Source: Bacteriovoracaceae bacterium (GTDB taxonomy: Bacteria > Bdellovibrionota > Bacteriovoracia > Bacteriovoracales > Bacteriovoracaceae). From it: 58,371 bases of DNA. A program made the translations under genes and the position numbers. Location of the stretch: contig JAGLPP010000004.1 in the NCBI GenBank assembly GCA_023137315.1, positions 1 to 58,371 on the forward strand. Direction: 5' to 3'. Of the stretch, positions 17,223 through 26,650 are shown in pieces. The notes under the pieces are model-generated. The model saw only the letters and a list, made by a program, of their open reading frames with translations, did no database searches and was not told the origin of the DNA. Positions within the stretch are counted from its first letter, which is position 1, and each line of letters begins with the position of its first letter.

Positions 17223-17302
17223 ACAGAAAGTATTAATTTGTTGAATTTATTGTTTTTTTCAGACACAAATAGCGACAGATAATCCTAACCAACTAAAATC
17301 AC

Positions 17303-17542
17303 CTACTTTTCCTCAACAGCTTCAGGAACAACTGATTCGCCTTCAGATGTTTGAGAAACGACCTTCCCAGGTCTTCTGTCTCCCTTATTAGGTTCCGGAC
17401 AGGGACATTTTCCAGGTTCAGTGCAAATATCATAAGTCTCTGCATTGGCAATCTTCTGTCCTGTATCCTCTTCCTTTTTATCTTCCGCATTAAGGACAAA
17501 ACAGAAAGAAAACATCAAAACAATCATTATTAAAATCTTCAT
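17303..17542 (-). CDS. Small secreted protein B, RRP-VV family
   Basis: 79 residues with a signal peptide (about 1-19, cleavage after LNA). The mature part is acidic and has a three-Cys cluster (CTEPGKCPC), then DRRPGKVV, which resembles the ERRPVGYVV of the protein at 16869-17081. It starts 9 bases after the stop of the RHS/YD-repeat gene, so it is almost certainly cotranslated with it. It may be a companion or modulator of that exoprotein, but nothing in the sequence proves this. Confidence 0.72.
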   Translation of the reverse strand: MKILIMIVLMFSFCFVLNAEDKKEEDTGQKIANAETYDICTEPGKCPCPEPNKGDRRPGKVVSQTSEGESVVPEAVEEK

Positions 17543-17551
17543 CCATCTCTC

Positions 17552-19186
17552 CTACATGTTCAAATTAACACCAGCAGGTTTTACAATCGAAAGCAATGAC
17601 TGAAACGCCTGGGTCACCTGAAGGGCCATCTTATGTCCCTGCTTTGATTCCACCTTCTTTATGCCACCGTAATTATCGTAATCAACTCTGATGGTTCCCT
17701 TTCCTTCCATGGCAATTGTAGTTGGTTTTCCAAGAACGTTGTATTCAAATTTCAACTTTCGCTTACCCTTTTTACCGGTAGTGTCTATCATCTGGGTAAT
17801 TCTTCCCTTCCTGTCGTAAGACAAGACAACCTTTTTACCGCCACTATTCGACGCCATCTGCAAATTGCCTCTTCCGTCATACTTAAATTTTGTCCAACTG
17901 AGTTTCTTGCTCTTTTTCCAATTTTCCACCTGGCGAATTTTGTTGTGTTTTTTATCATAAGCTATTTTTACAACATCACCACGACTTGTTTTCTTTTCAG
18001 TAAGAAGCCCGCTGGAATTATACTTGAAGAGCGTTTCAAAACCGCCACGTTTGATTTTCTCCGGAAGTCTGAACTCATTATAACCAGTATCAGTGGTAAT
18101 ACCATTAACTGAAGTGATAATTCTTGACGTATACCTGGCACCATCGGCTTTTGTCTTGATAAAATACTCGTATTTATTTACGCTATCCTTTCCCCCGAAT
18201 CCTTTCTTTGCCACCTTTGTCCAATAATGAAAGTCAGGTTTTTTTGAATCCGCCCCGTATTCATATTTAACCTTGACTCCATGACGATTCTTAATACTGG
18301 AAACAAACTGCGTCTTTTGTTCGTAACCAACCTCCATTTTCGATCCATCGGCGTAACCGACCCCTATCATATTGTGGTTGGAATCATACTTATATTTAAA
18401 AATGTTTCCGGCCACGTCCTTGCTTTCCAATAAATCCTTTTCCTTGAATTTGTATACCGCAGCTTTATCATCAACTGACCAAATCTTCTTCACACGATTG
18501 TTTGAATACCATTCGAAGAACAACTGTTTAGCATGGGAATCCTTGATGGACTTTAACGATCCCTGCTTATCGTAATTAAGATTTATCACATAATTGTTCT
18601 TATCCTGTATCCGAACAAGCCTCCCTGAAGAATTATATCGCTCCCATTTACCGTTATTGTAATAACGTATAAAACCATCTGCAACCTTCTTCAGCTTCTG
18701 TGGCCCATGATCATTTGAATAAAGCATTGAATTATTTGCTATCTTTGCGTGAACACCAAACCGCTTGGCGTAGGCTTGTCTTAATTCCGCGTCACCCTTT
18801 AACTGATCGACAAGTTTTTTCTCCTGCTTTATATCGAGTTCCGTTCCACGTTCTCTCATCTTTCCAATAATTGTTTTGGACGCAGCCTCAGCATCAACAA
18901 GACTTTTGGGAACAAATCTCGTCAAGGCACCTGCCCCGTTTTCGTGAATTATCACAGAACCGTCAGCCGATATGACAAGATATGTTTCAAAATCACTTCC
19001 CCAACCGAAACCGAACCAGCCGACATCAGTGGACTTCGAATTATACGTCCTAACGATTTTCAAATCCTGACCTTCACCTGGCACTACAATATCCGTGTAC
19101 GAAATGTAATAGTTTCCGTTTTTCAGATTCACACCAGCATAAGAAATTACAGGAAGAAGAAGAAAAAGAATTTTCAATAATTTCAT
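17552..19186 (-). CDS. Secreted RHS/YD-repeat protein without toxin tail
   Basis: 544 residues. A signal peptide (about 1-17, SYA) is followed by a DUF6531-like start (LKNGNYYISYTDIVVPGEGQDLKIVRTYNSKS) and WFGFGWGSDFE. From ~165 come YD-type repeats such as VINLNYDKQGSLKSI, KYKYDSNHNMIGV, LFKYNSSGLLTE, KFKYDGRGNLQ and KFEYNVLGKPT. Typical RHS toxins exceed 1,000 residues and end in a conserved core plus toxin; here both are missing, and the end (LSIVKPAGVNLNM) is short. It may be a structural surface shell or scaffold. It heads an operon with the small secreted protein B gene and lies just after the Tad locus. Confidence 0.85.
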   Translation of the reverse strand: MKLLKILFLLLPVISYAGVNLKNGNYYISYTDIVVPGEGQDLKIVRTYNSKSTDVGWFGFGWGSDFETYLVISADGSVIIHENGAGALTRFVPKSLVDAEAASKTIIGKMRERGTELDIKQEKKLVDQLKGDAELRQAYAKRFGVHAKIANNSMLYSNDHGPQKLKKVADGFIRYYNNGKWERYNSSGRLVRIQDKNNYVINLNYDKQGSLKSIKDSHAKQLFFEWYSNNRVKKIWSVDDKAAVYKFKEKDLLESKDVAGNIFKYKYDSNHNMIGVGYADGSKMEVGYEQKTQFVSSIKNRHGVKVKYEYGADSKKPDFHYWTKVAKKGFGGKDSVNKYEYFIKTKADGARYTSRIITSVNGITTDTGYNEFRLPEKIKRGGFETLFKYNSSGLLTEKKTSRGDVVKIAYDKKHNKIRQVENWKKSKKLSWTKFKYDGRGNLQMASNSGGKKVVLSYDRKGRITQMIDTTGKKGKRKLKFEYNVLGKPTTIAMEGKGTIRVDYDNYGGIKKVESKQGHKMALQVTQAFQSLLSIVKPAGVNLNM

Positions 19187-19286
19187 CGCTCAAATCCCTC
19201 TTATTTAAATTAGACCAAATAAGGCCATCAAATCACACTCTCTCCCACTTCTCGGATATTTCCCTGTAAAACTTTACTGTAAAAAT

Positions 19287-20177
19287 CTAAATCCGGATAT
19301 TAACAATCTTAAGGATTATATAACCGCCTAAAACATCCAATCCTATAGCACCAAATAAAAAGACAAGCCCCAGAGGTGTGTTGAAAATCGGCATCATTGA
19401 ATCCGGATCAGATGCAAAATACATCAATCCAACGATCCATGGCATACAAAAGATGGTAAGTCCCTGAAATCTTCCTTGAGCTGTGGCAGAATCAATTTTT
19501 TGCTTCAAACGTATCCTTTCACGGATTACATCAACAATTGTGTCAAATACTTCCGACAGGTTACCCCCTGTTTCGCGTAAGATATTTACACTGGATACAA
19601 ACATATCGTTATCCTCTGTTGGCACTCGCTTGGCCAGATTTTCAAAGCATTCCTCGAGTGTCACTCCAATCTGGTTCTGTTGCAAAATCATATTAAATTC
19701 CTGCGAAATCGGGGCCGGCATTTCATCAACAATCATCCCCAATGCCTGCGGAACGGAAAGCCCTGCCCTTATACCGTTTGAGAGCAAAGTCAGAGCATCA
19801 ACCATTTGCCCTGAATATTTATCAATCCTCCTCTCAAGAAGATAATTAATTATCGGCTTTGGTATTTTCCAGCCAACAAATGAAAAAACAAATCCCAAAA
19901 ATATCCCCAACCCCCAACTACCAAAAAGACCGAAAATAACCAGGGTCAGCAGACCTGTTCCAAACGAAAAAAATAATAACGCGTAAGTAATATGTGTAGG
20001 ATTGACCTTGATAAAAAGAAGTTCAAGCTTCTCCATTATATAATTCTGAGTTCCAAACGTATTTCTCTCAATCCAATCAAAGATCTTTTCAGAATACTTG
20101 TACACATAGAAAAATACTGCAATTCCAATAAGAATAATGATCCATTGCAAACCCAGCACTCCAGCTATCGTACTCAT
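19287..20177 (-). CDS. tadB: TadB/TadC-type (T2SSF) pilus platform protein
   Basis: 296 residues with hydrophobic segments near 10-27, 62-105 and at the C-terminus (~240-293). The middle soluble T2SSF/GspF domain has SNGIRAGLSVPQALGMIVDEM and ILRETGGNLSEVFDTIVDVIRERIRLK. It forms the inner-membrane platform that the TadA ATPase acts on. The start ATG overlaps the stop of the upstream TadZ-TadA gene by 4 bases (ATGA). Most Tad loci carry two such genes; only one is here. It is the last gene of the locus. Confidence 0.9.
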   Translation of the reverse strand: MSTIAGVLGLQWIIILIGIAVFFYVYKYSEKIFDWIERNTFGTQNYIMEKLELLFIKVNPTHITYALLFFSFGTGLLTLVIFGLFGSWGLGIFLGFVFSFVGWKIPKPIINYLLERRIDKYSGQMVDALTLLSNGIRAGLSVPQALGMIVDEMPAPISQEFNMILQQNQIGVTLEECFENLAKRVPTEDNDMFVSSVNILRETGGNLSEVFDTIVDVIRERIRLKQKIDSATAQGRFQGLTIFCMPWIVGLMYFASDPDSMMPIFNTPLGLVFLFGAIGLDVLGGYIILKIVNIRI

Positions 20178-22360
20178 TTTTTGACTCTCTGTCTTTGAGC
20201 TTTGGATACAGGATTATGTTCCTCTTTCTTCTGTGGAATATCCATTTGATCTTTATTTGTAAAAAGGGTTCTCGGAATATTGTAACCCTGGCGTTCCAAA
20301 ATTTCGATAAACTTGGGAATAAAACCGGTAGCCTGGAATTTTCCAATTATTTTTCCCTTCTTATCAATTCCCTCCTGTTGATAAAGAAAAATATCCTGCA
20401 GGATCACTACATCCCCCTGCATACCTCCAATTTCCGTTATGTGTGTCATTTTTCTTGAACCATCATCCATTCTGGATTGTTGTACAATCATGTGAACAGC
20501 ACTTGCAATCATTTCACGAATAACTTTTGGCCCCAAGCCTGATCCGGCATATTGGACCAGGGTCTCAAGTCGTCCAATGGCCTCTCTGGGATTATTTGAG
20601 TGAATTGTTGTCATTGAACCATCGTGACCGGTACCCATCGCTTGAAGCATGTCCAGTGCCTCCCCGCCACGACACTCACCAACGATAATTCTATCCGGTC
20701 TCATTCTAAGCGTCTGCTTTACAAGACAGCGGATATCAATCTCGCCTTCCCCTTCAAGAGACGGTGGTTTTGTCTCCAAACGAACCACATGCTCCTGCGG
20801 AAGATCAATTTCCGCTGAATCCTCACATGTGATGATCCTTTCATTTGCCTGGATAAACGCTCCAAGAATATTTATCAAAGTTGTTTTACCTGAACCGGTA
20901 CCACCGCTGACTATAATATTTCTATGCCCCTCAACAGCAATTCGCATGAAATCCGACATGTTCTGTGTCATTGATCCAAATTGCACAAAATCCTTCCAGG
21001 TCAATCTATTTTCAGGAAATTTCCTGATCGTAATACAACAACCATCTATTGCAGAAGGTGGAATAATTGCATGAACCCTGGAACCATCCCTCAAACGTGC
21101 ATCAACATAAGGGGTTTTCTCATCAATCCTTCTCCCTATGGGGGCCACAATCCTTTCAATAACATTTAAAACCTGACGATCATTTGTGAAAGTTACATTG
21201 GAAAGTTTGATTTTTCCGGATTGCTCATAATAAACCTTGTACGGACCAATCACCATGACTTCTGAAACTGTTTTATCTCCAAGAAGATCCTCCAACGGTC
21301 CCAATCCCAATGCCTCATCCAAAACTTCTTTAACGATCTGGTTCATATCCTCACGACTACTGAGAATACCCTTTGTATCTTCCTTGCCAAGAATTTCAAC
21401 AACTTTCTTTTTCGTTTTCTCCCTTAAAATTAATGCTGCATTTGGATCATCCTTATTCTGTTCACTAAAATCAATTTCATCCACCAGTGATTTGTGAATC
21501 CTTGTTTTAAGATCAATCCATGGTCTGTTGCCTGAACCGGCTTTTTTGTCATTCTTGCCGGAGGATTCCATTGCAAGCTTTTTAGTTTCCGGTTTTTTAT
21601 TCAGCCTTGATAGGCTTTGCAGGACATTTTTTTGAATAATTTTACGTACACATTCAATCATTCCCCTGGCAAAAAGACTTTTCTTGAATGCAACAACAAC
21701 AGGCTTTTTTACATTCAGTGCCTGGATGCACCATTGTTCATCCCTTGGAAGTGTGTGGAAAGTCCCCTTTCCAATTTGTTTTGAAACAACCTCTGAAGTA
21801 ACCGGATGACCCTTGACCTGTTGATTAACAATTATCTGAATCATATCCTTTGGAAAAAGCATCGTTATTAAATCGGTATAAATACGTTTCGTCTGGTTTA
21901 CTGCGAGTATGTCCGGAGTCACAACAAGAAAAATTACTGTCGAAAACTCCATTGCCTTTAATGCGAGTTGGTTTAGTTCACTTCCACAATCTATAACTGT
22001 AAGTTTATAGATATTCGGAACGGCCTTCAGAACCTTGCCAAGACCCTCTGGATCAATATTTGCAGATGTCGTTGTATCTGTTGGCATCGAAACATATGAA
22101 ACACCAGACGGATGATGGGATACAAATTGCAAAAGTGACTTTGGGTCTATTGCACCTTTAAAATCCGCCAAATCCTTTATGGTTTTTTTGGACTTCATCC
22201 CGGTAATAAAATTTTGATCACCACTTGCCTTCTGATCAAAATCCATCAAAAGAACTTTTGTTCTTGCCTCCTGTGCATATGCAAAAGCCAGATTTGCAGC
22301 AACCTGTGATTTTCCGACACCACCCTTACCCCCTGCAATAGCGACAACATATCCGGCCAA
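20174..22360 (-). CDS. TadZ-TadA fusion: ParA-like localisation domain plus Flp pilus ATPase
   Basis: 728 residues in two blocks. Residues 1-250 are a MinD/ParA-type ATPase like TadZ/CpaE: GGKGGVGKS (11-18), the LLMDFDQKASGD strand with Asp40, and VIDCGSE (122-128). A polar linker (~250-285) leads to a complete CpaF/TadA secretion ATPase (~285-690): GGTGSGKT (486-493), CEDSAEIDL (512-520), RPDRIIVGECRGGEA (Walker B/Asp box) and HDGSMTTIHSN (His box). The usual Tad locus encodes these as separate proteins, so placing the pilus and powering it are joined here. The start is a TTG with GGGGGAG 6 bases upstream, abutting the stop of cpaC. Confidence 0.92.
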   Translation of the reverse strand: MAGYVVAIAGGKGGVGKSQVAANLAFAYAQEARTKVLLMDFDQKASGDQNFITGMKSKKTIKDLADFKGAIDPKSLLQFVSHHPSGVSYVSMPTDTTTSANIDPEGLGKVLKAVPNIYKLTVIDCGSELNQLALKAMEFSTVIFLVVTPDILAVNQTKRIYTDLITMLFPKDMIQIIVNQQVKGHPVTSEVVSKQIGKGTFHTLPRDEQWCIQALNVKKPVVVAFKKSLFARGMIECVRKIIQKNVLQSLSRLNKKPETKKLAMESSGKNDKKAGSGNRPWIDLKTRIHKSLVDEIDFSEQNKDDPNAALILREKTKKKVVEILGKEDTKGILSSREDMNQIVKEVLDEALGLGPLEDLLGDKTVSEVMVIGPYKVYYEQSGKIKLSNVTFTNDRQVLNVIERIVAPIGRRIDEKTPYVDARLRDGSRVHAIIPPSAIDGCCITIRKFPENRLTWKDFVQFGSMTQNMSDFMRIAVEGHRNIIVSGGTGSGKTTLINILGAFIQANERIITCEDSAEIDLPQEHVVRLETKPPSLEGEGEIDIRCLVKQTLRMRPDRIIVGECRGGEALDMLQAMGTGHDGSMTTIHSNNPREAIGRLETLVQYAGSGLGPKVIREMIASAVHMIVQQSRMDDGSRKMTHITEIGGMQGDVVILQDIFLYQQEGIDKKGKIIGKFQATGFIPKFIEILERQGYNIPRTLFTNKDQMDIPQKKEEHNPVSKAQRQRVKK

Positions 22361-23896
22361 TTATCTCCCCCTTCTGAATTTACGTTTAATTTCCTCTGTT
22401 CCAGAAGACGCAGAACTGATAATTTCAGGAGTTATAAACATAACAAATTGTGATTTCGATACAATCTGGGACTTTGATCTCAAAAAAGAAAATAGTGGAA
22501 CCCCTCCTTCAACTTGAGTATCACCTCCTGGAGGATCCTTGTCATATTGTGTTTCATTCTTTTTGGAAAACACCCCGCCAATAACCGCCGACTCCCTGCT
22601 TTTCACAAGAAGTTCGGTTTTTACCTTGTTTTTCAAAGTCTCCGAGCTGCCAGCAGTTCCTTTTGCCGAAACTGTATCCGAATTCAAGCTAATATTCATT
22701 TTAACAAATTCGTCCTGGAGGATCTCTGGCTTGACAGTTAACGCAAAACCACCTTGTACATTGTGAACATCGTTGGTGTATTCTCCAGTCGAAAATTTTG
22801 TTGAAAGAAGTCTTGTTTTTTCCAAGCTGGCCTCAAATTTGTCCTTTACTATTATTATTCCTGATTGCAATATCCGCGCATGTCCTGCATTTTTCGCAGA
22901 TGATAATTTGGGAAAAAGATGGGAAATTGTACCTGTAAGTGAACCTTCCGACTGTGTTGTGACGGCCCCGCTGGCCCCTTTGCCAAATTTTATCGATCCA
23001 CCGGTTCCGGCAAGTAATGGTGACCATTTAAATCCAAAAATATCACTGAATGATTTGGTGAGTTCCACAAATTGTGCCGTGATTTTTACCAGCTTCGGCA
23101 ACGGCGTTTTTTCCTTTTTGGCATCAATAACAATAAAATCCTGTATTGGATCCTTGACCACAAATTTAATCTGGGAGTTTTCAACCCTTCTTGACAGGGT
23201 TTCATAGTCATCAGGCAAATAAATTGTTGCGATTTTCATTGCCTTATCCGCTTCCGTCTTGGATCTTACAATCCCCTCAAGAATAAATAATTTATTTAAA
23301 ACACGAACTGTAACATTTTTAAGTCCCACAGAATGAATTTCTTCCTGCATCTTTCTTGCAATCACCCTTTGAGAATGCGGTGACAATTCCACCATGTTAA
23401 CCACTTCCTTGTGCTTTGTAAGAACGTAACTGATTTTACCTATATCTTCCGGAATAACCACATGGCCGGTTAACGTAATAGTATCACCTATTATCTTTAT
23501 TTCGACACCTTCAACCCCGTCCAGAAAAGATCTTATGTCCTGAAGGATTTTTGATTGTGGATTTGTTGTCACTTTGACTTTGAAAATTTTTCTGATTGTA
23601 CCCGTAACATCTCTAAGCGTAACATTTGTTTTCCCGAACTTTAGTCCTTTCAGTGTTATTTCCTTCCTCCCTATTATTGGCTGTGTTTCAACAATGGCCC
23701 TGGATCCTATCTGGATCTGCCTGTCCGGAACGAAATCAAGTTCAATATTTTTATCAATTCCCAACACCACTTCAACTTCTTCCTCAATACTCGTTTTCGA
23801 TTTTGCCTCTTTTTTTAAATCGATTATCTCCTGCGCCAACGATACTTGGACCAGGCAAAAAATATTCAATAGAAAAAATATAAATAATCGTTTCAT
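22361..23896 (-). CDS. cpaC: CpaC/RcpA-type secretin of the Tad pilus
   Basis: 511 residues with a signal peptide (about 1-21, SLAQ). It forms the outer-membrane channel. The N-terminal pilus-assembly region (SRAIVETQPIIGRKEITLKGLKFGKTNVTLRD) is followed by BON-like repeats (~118-200: LDGVEGVEIKIIGDTITLTGHV) and the secretin domain (~265-495) with KFSTGEY, VQGGFALTVKPEIL, VIGGVFSKKNE and PLFSFLRSK. The C-terminal tail is basic. It sits between cpaB (2 bases) and the TadZ-TadA fusion (0 bases). Confidence 0.93.
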   Translation of the reverse strand: MKRLFIFFLLNIFCLVQVSLAQEIIDLKKEAKSKTSIEEEVEVVLGIDKNIELDFVPDRQIQIGSRAIVETQPIIGRKEITLKGLKFGKTNVTLRDVTGTIRKIFKVKVTTNPQSKILQDIRSFLDGVEGVEIKIIGDTITLTGHVVIPEDIGKISYVLTKHKEVVNMVELSPHSQRVIARKMQEEIHSVGLKNVTVRVLNKLFILEGIVRSKTEADKAMKIATIYLPDDYETLSRRVENSQIKFVVKDPIQDFIVIDAKKEKTPLPKLVKITAQFVELTKSFSDIFGFKWSPLLAGTGGSIKFGKGASGAVTTQSEGSLTGTISHLFPKLSSAKNAGHARILQSGIIIVKDKFEASLEKTRLLSTKFSTGEYTNDVHNVQGGFALTVKPEILQDEFVKMNISLNSDTVSAKGTAGSSETLKNKVKTELLVKSRESAVIGGVFSKKNETQYDKDPPGGDTQVEGGVPLFSFLRSKSQIVSKSQFVMFITPEIISSASSGTEEIKRKFRRGR

Positions 23897-23898
23897 AA

Positions 23899-24714
23899 CT
23901 ACTTCTTTTTGGATTTGGAGTATTTCTCGACAAAAAATGCTTTTGCCTCCATGGAATCCTCTCCAAGAACATCAAATATCTTTGTTGGTTTTATGTTCAC
24001 CCTTGCGCTGTCATTATTGTTCCTTAACACAAGATACGGTTGAGCATTGGCATATGTTAGCAAAAATACAAGTTTTTGAGCTTCAAATGAAGTCAATTCC
24101 AACGCAACCGTGTTGTATGCCGAATAAACACTAAGATTCATTGCCTTGATAACCTTATCAGTCTTTTTTCCATATATAGGGAGGGAATTTGTCATATTCA
24201 TTCCGGTTGACAGCACAAGCACATCCTGCAAAACCGTTGTTGTCTTTTGACGATGTTTCTGTCCGGATGAATAATCAATTGCGGCCAGGACATCAACCCT
24301 GTCACCAGGCTTGATAAGTTTACTCACGGCCTGTCTTTCTGTAATCGTAATTGATATTGCCCTCTTACCCGGACTGACCTGACGAGACAGTCCCGTTTTT
24401 ATCCCTGGATAAGATACTCTCGGACTGGTTATCTGTTCGCCTTTTTTAATTGGTACCATCGCCACCGTATTCATCAATTCCTTCATCTTGGAAAATGTTC
24501 CAGGCATGGCGAAATTTTTAGGAACTTCCATCATCTCCAGTTTTGAATCATCAAGCAATTCAAGTTCCTTGATATCCCTTTTGGCAACAACAACCGTTAC
24601 CAACTCCCCGTATTTTTTTAAGGTATTACTCCTTTCATCCTCAATGTAGGTATGAACCAAAAACATGGCGGCAAGGGCCAGAATTATTGCCAACGAAAAA
24701 GCACGTGTATTCAT
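23899..24714 (-). CDS. cpaB: CpaB/RcpC pilus assembly protein
   Basis: 271 residues with one N-terminal membrane anchor (about 5-24). A SAF/CpaB domain follows: VVVAKRDIKELELLDDSKLEM, VPIKKGEQITSPRV, GKRAISITITERQAVSKLIKPGDRVDVLA and the TTTVLQDVLVLS strand are typical. It is a periplasmic accessory of the secretin. AGAGGA lies before the ATG. The gene is followed at once by cpaC. Confidence 0.92.
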   Translation of the reverse strand: MNTRAFSLAIILALAAMFLVHTYIEDERSNTLKKYGELVTVVVAKRDIKELELLDDSKLEMMEVPKNFAMPGTFSKMKELMNTVAMVPIKKGEQITSPRVSYPGIKTGLSRQVSPGKRAISITITERQAVSKLIKPGDRVDVLAAIDYSSGQKHRQKTTTVLQDVLVLSTGMNMTNSLPIYGKKTDKVIKAMNLSVYSAYNTVALELTSFEAQKLVFLLTYANAQPYLVLRNNNDSARVNIKPTKIFDVLGEDSMEAKAFFVEKYSKSKKK

Positions 24715-24825
24715 AAAATCCTCTTTTTCTAAATTTTATCAAATTATGGAAATCATTATAATGACAGGAAGTTTTATCCCTACTTGATGGCAATTTTTAA
24801 AATATCATTGGAAACAAGTATACTA

Positions 24826-25338
24826 TTATTGACGAATGCAGAAACCAGAGTTCCAGTGTCCATTACTGATATCCATGAAATTGTCCGGCCCAATAACATT
24901 AAAAAAATACGCCGTACAAACGCCATGAACTGAATAAGGACGAATAAATTTTGATTTCGGAGCAGTAGAGTCAATTGCGTCGGTATCCTCACAGGTATCA
25001 CTGGCATCCTTGGATACCAATTCTTCAAGCTTGTAACAGGATGCTACTGCTTCCCTGCCGTCTTGATAGTCCATCCATCCCAAAGTATGCATACCGATCA
25101 TTTTCAGTCCGCCGGAATCATACAGTCCCTGCAAATCCTGTGGAGTTGGAATTTTTGTATTACTTTTAACTAGAAAATAAAAATAACCCCTGACTGATTT
25201 TATCTGATTAATGGAGCCATTTATTGATGCCGCAATTGTAATGGTCACCAGAAACATAATCAGGATAAGCGGTAAAAACATAAAAAACTCTATTATCGCC
25301 TGACCTTTCTCGTCAATTTTTTTAAACAACATAAACAT
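24826..25338 (-). CDS. TadE/TadG-like pseudopilin
   Basis: 170 residues from the ATG at 25338, 3 bases after the stop of the upstream gene. The start KGQAIIEFFMFLPLILIMFLV is a TadE-type pseudopilin helix (Gly-Gln-x-x-x-Glu-Phe then hydrophobic). The rest, with five Cys, is exported. Likely a minor component of the pilus, with class III processing at the Gly-Gln region not obvious. It follows two other pseudopilin genes. Confidence 0.8.
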   Translation of the reverse strand: MFMLFKKIDEKGQAIIEFFMFLPLILIMFLVTITIAASINGSINQIKSVRGYFYFLVKSNTKIPTPQDLQGLYDSGGLKMIGMHTLGWMDYQDGREAVASCYKLEELVSKDASDTCEDTDAIDSTAPKSKFIRPYSVHGVCTAYFFNVIGPDNFMDISNGHWNSGFCIRQ

Positions 25339-25340
25339 TT

Positions 25341-25922
25341 TTAACAACCATTATCAAAAAGAGTGAAATGAACCCCTGCCTGGCAATCTCCTCCAACTGC
25401 CTTGAGTGCTTCACACATTCTATATGCACAAGTGGATCTTGTTGGTTCCTTTCCCAGAAACGATTCCGATTTCAAATTCAATTCGGATTTTCCACCCAAA
25501 AGACCTACGGTAAATCTCTTTTTGAAATCAAATGAGGCTCCCACATATGGTAGACCCGTCACATCTGTGGGATGCTTGATACTGAAAGTGCCAAAACCCA
25601 AATCAATAAATTTTCCCATGATTTTTTCTGCTTCCTTGGCCGCAACATCATCCGCCCCGGAAGGATCGTTGCTGTTTACATCAATAACAGAATACGTTCT
25701 ACTCGCCATATAAGTCGCATAATGGACCATATACCCATCAGTCACATTAAGAGCGATCTTGATAAATAAAAAAAGAATTCCCAACGTAAATGAGAATGTC
25801 ATAATAAATTCGATAAGAGACTGTCCACTCTCCGTCCGATTATCAATCGGGATATTTCGAAAGTGGCATGAAAAATCTTGTTGATCTTCCCTTTGGAGAA
25901 GACGGATTAATATAGAGTTCAT
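25341..25922 (-). CDS. TadE-like pseudopilin, long
   Basis: 193 residues from the ATG at 25922, which has GGGGG close upstream. After ~35 basic residues comes ESGQSLIEFIMTFSFTLGILFLFIKIAL, the TadE helix, then an exported region with several Cys near the end (CAYRMCEALKAVGGDC). The gene overlaps the previous pseudopilin gene by 80 bases in another frame, unusually long, because the TadE motif lies only shortly after the overlap. A later start is possible but no ATG/GTG/TTG with a ribosome site precedes the helix within the overlap. Confidence 0.75.
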   Translation of the reverse strand: MNSILIRLLQREDQQDFSCHFRNIPIDNRTESGQSLIEFIMTFSFTLGILFLFIKIALNVTDGYMVHYATYMASRTYSVIDVNSNDPSGADDVAAKEAEKIMGKFIDLGFGTFSIKHPTDVTGLPYVGASFDFKKRFTVGLLGGKSELNLKSESFLGKEPTRSTCAYRMCEALKAVGGDCQAGVHFTLFDNGC

Positions 25923-26154
25923 GCAACCCCCCACTGTCTGTTGTAGATACATCATCATACCCTGGCGATCCATGGCGATAAGAGTATTCCTGATATTTTT
26001 TTAAGGCCAGAAAAAATGCTGAATCGGAACCCATAAAATCCTTGAATCTGCTGCTTCCCAAAATCGAAATGGATATGGTTCCAAGTACTGCCAAAAGTAA
26101 AATATACTCGACAACGCTCTGACCTTCGTTGTAGCACTCCCTACCAGATAACAT
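25843..26154 (-). CDS. Small TadE/Flp-like pseudopilin
   Basis: 103 residues from the ATG at 26154 with GGAG upstream. NEGQSVVEYILLLAVLGTISISIL near the start is an Flp/TadE-type signature. The remaining ~70 residues are polar. The start lies inside the last 14 bases of the prepilin peptidase gene, suggesting translational coupling. A longer frame is open to 26223 but has no ribosome site. Confidence 0.75.
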   Translation of the reverse strand: MLSGRECYNEGQSVVEYILLLAVLGTISISILGSSRFKDFMGSDSAFFLALKKYQEYSYRHGSPGYDDVSTTDSGGLHELYINPSSPKGRSTRFFMPLSKYPD

Positions 26155-26650
26155 CACGATAACTCCATCCGAAAAAAATCCACGCCAAAAATAATACCGG
26201 CGCATAAGCAAACTTTTTACCAAAAATTATTCCGGCCAATTGTTTAAATTCCCCGCTTCTCACGAACACAATCACCATGGAAAAACTTTTTAACACCTTC
26301 CAAACAAGTAAACACAAACTGACCACAACTGTCATCTTTACAAGCTCATAAAACAGGGCCTCATGATAAACACATGGAACCAGAAGATAAAAAGTAAAAA
26401 GATACTTCGCATCACCTGCACCCATTATGTTAAGCCAAAAAAGCAGAAAACCCGCCAATAAAACCCCTATAGGAAAATAAAATGTTGATAATTGTAAAAT
26501 AAAAAAATCCGGATAAATAAAAAATAAAATAATAAAAATCACCAGATTAATAACAGACCAATAGTTGGATATCTTATTATATTTCAAATCCAAATAAGAA
26601 ACCGCCGTTAATTCCAAAAGTAAAAATAAATAAAGGGCCTGAAATTTCAT
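26141..26650 (-). CDS. cpaA: Prepilin peptidase, TadV/CpaA type
   Basis: 169 residues, the short A24 form without the methylase domain. The two catalytic aspartates are in SYLDLKYNKISN (Asp21) and GAGDAKYLF (Asp79). Five or six hydrophobic helices match a polytopic aspartyl protease. It processes the Flp and pseudopilin leader peptides. It overlaps the previous pilin-like gene by 4 bases at the start. Confidence 0.93.
   Translation of the reverse strand: MKFQALYLFLLLELTAVSYLDLKYNKISNYWSVINLVIFIILFFIYPDFFILQLSTFYFPIGVLLAGFLLFWLNIMGAGDAKYLFTFYLLVPCVYHEALFYELVKMTVVVSLCLLVWKVLKSFSMVIVFVRSGEFKQLAGIIFGKKFAYAPVLFLAWIFFGWSYRDVIW

Noticed and set aside
17299-17499. Second frame over small secreted gene B
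   Set aside because: It lacks a signal peptide and a good start; the 17303-17542 frame has both.
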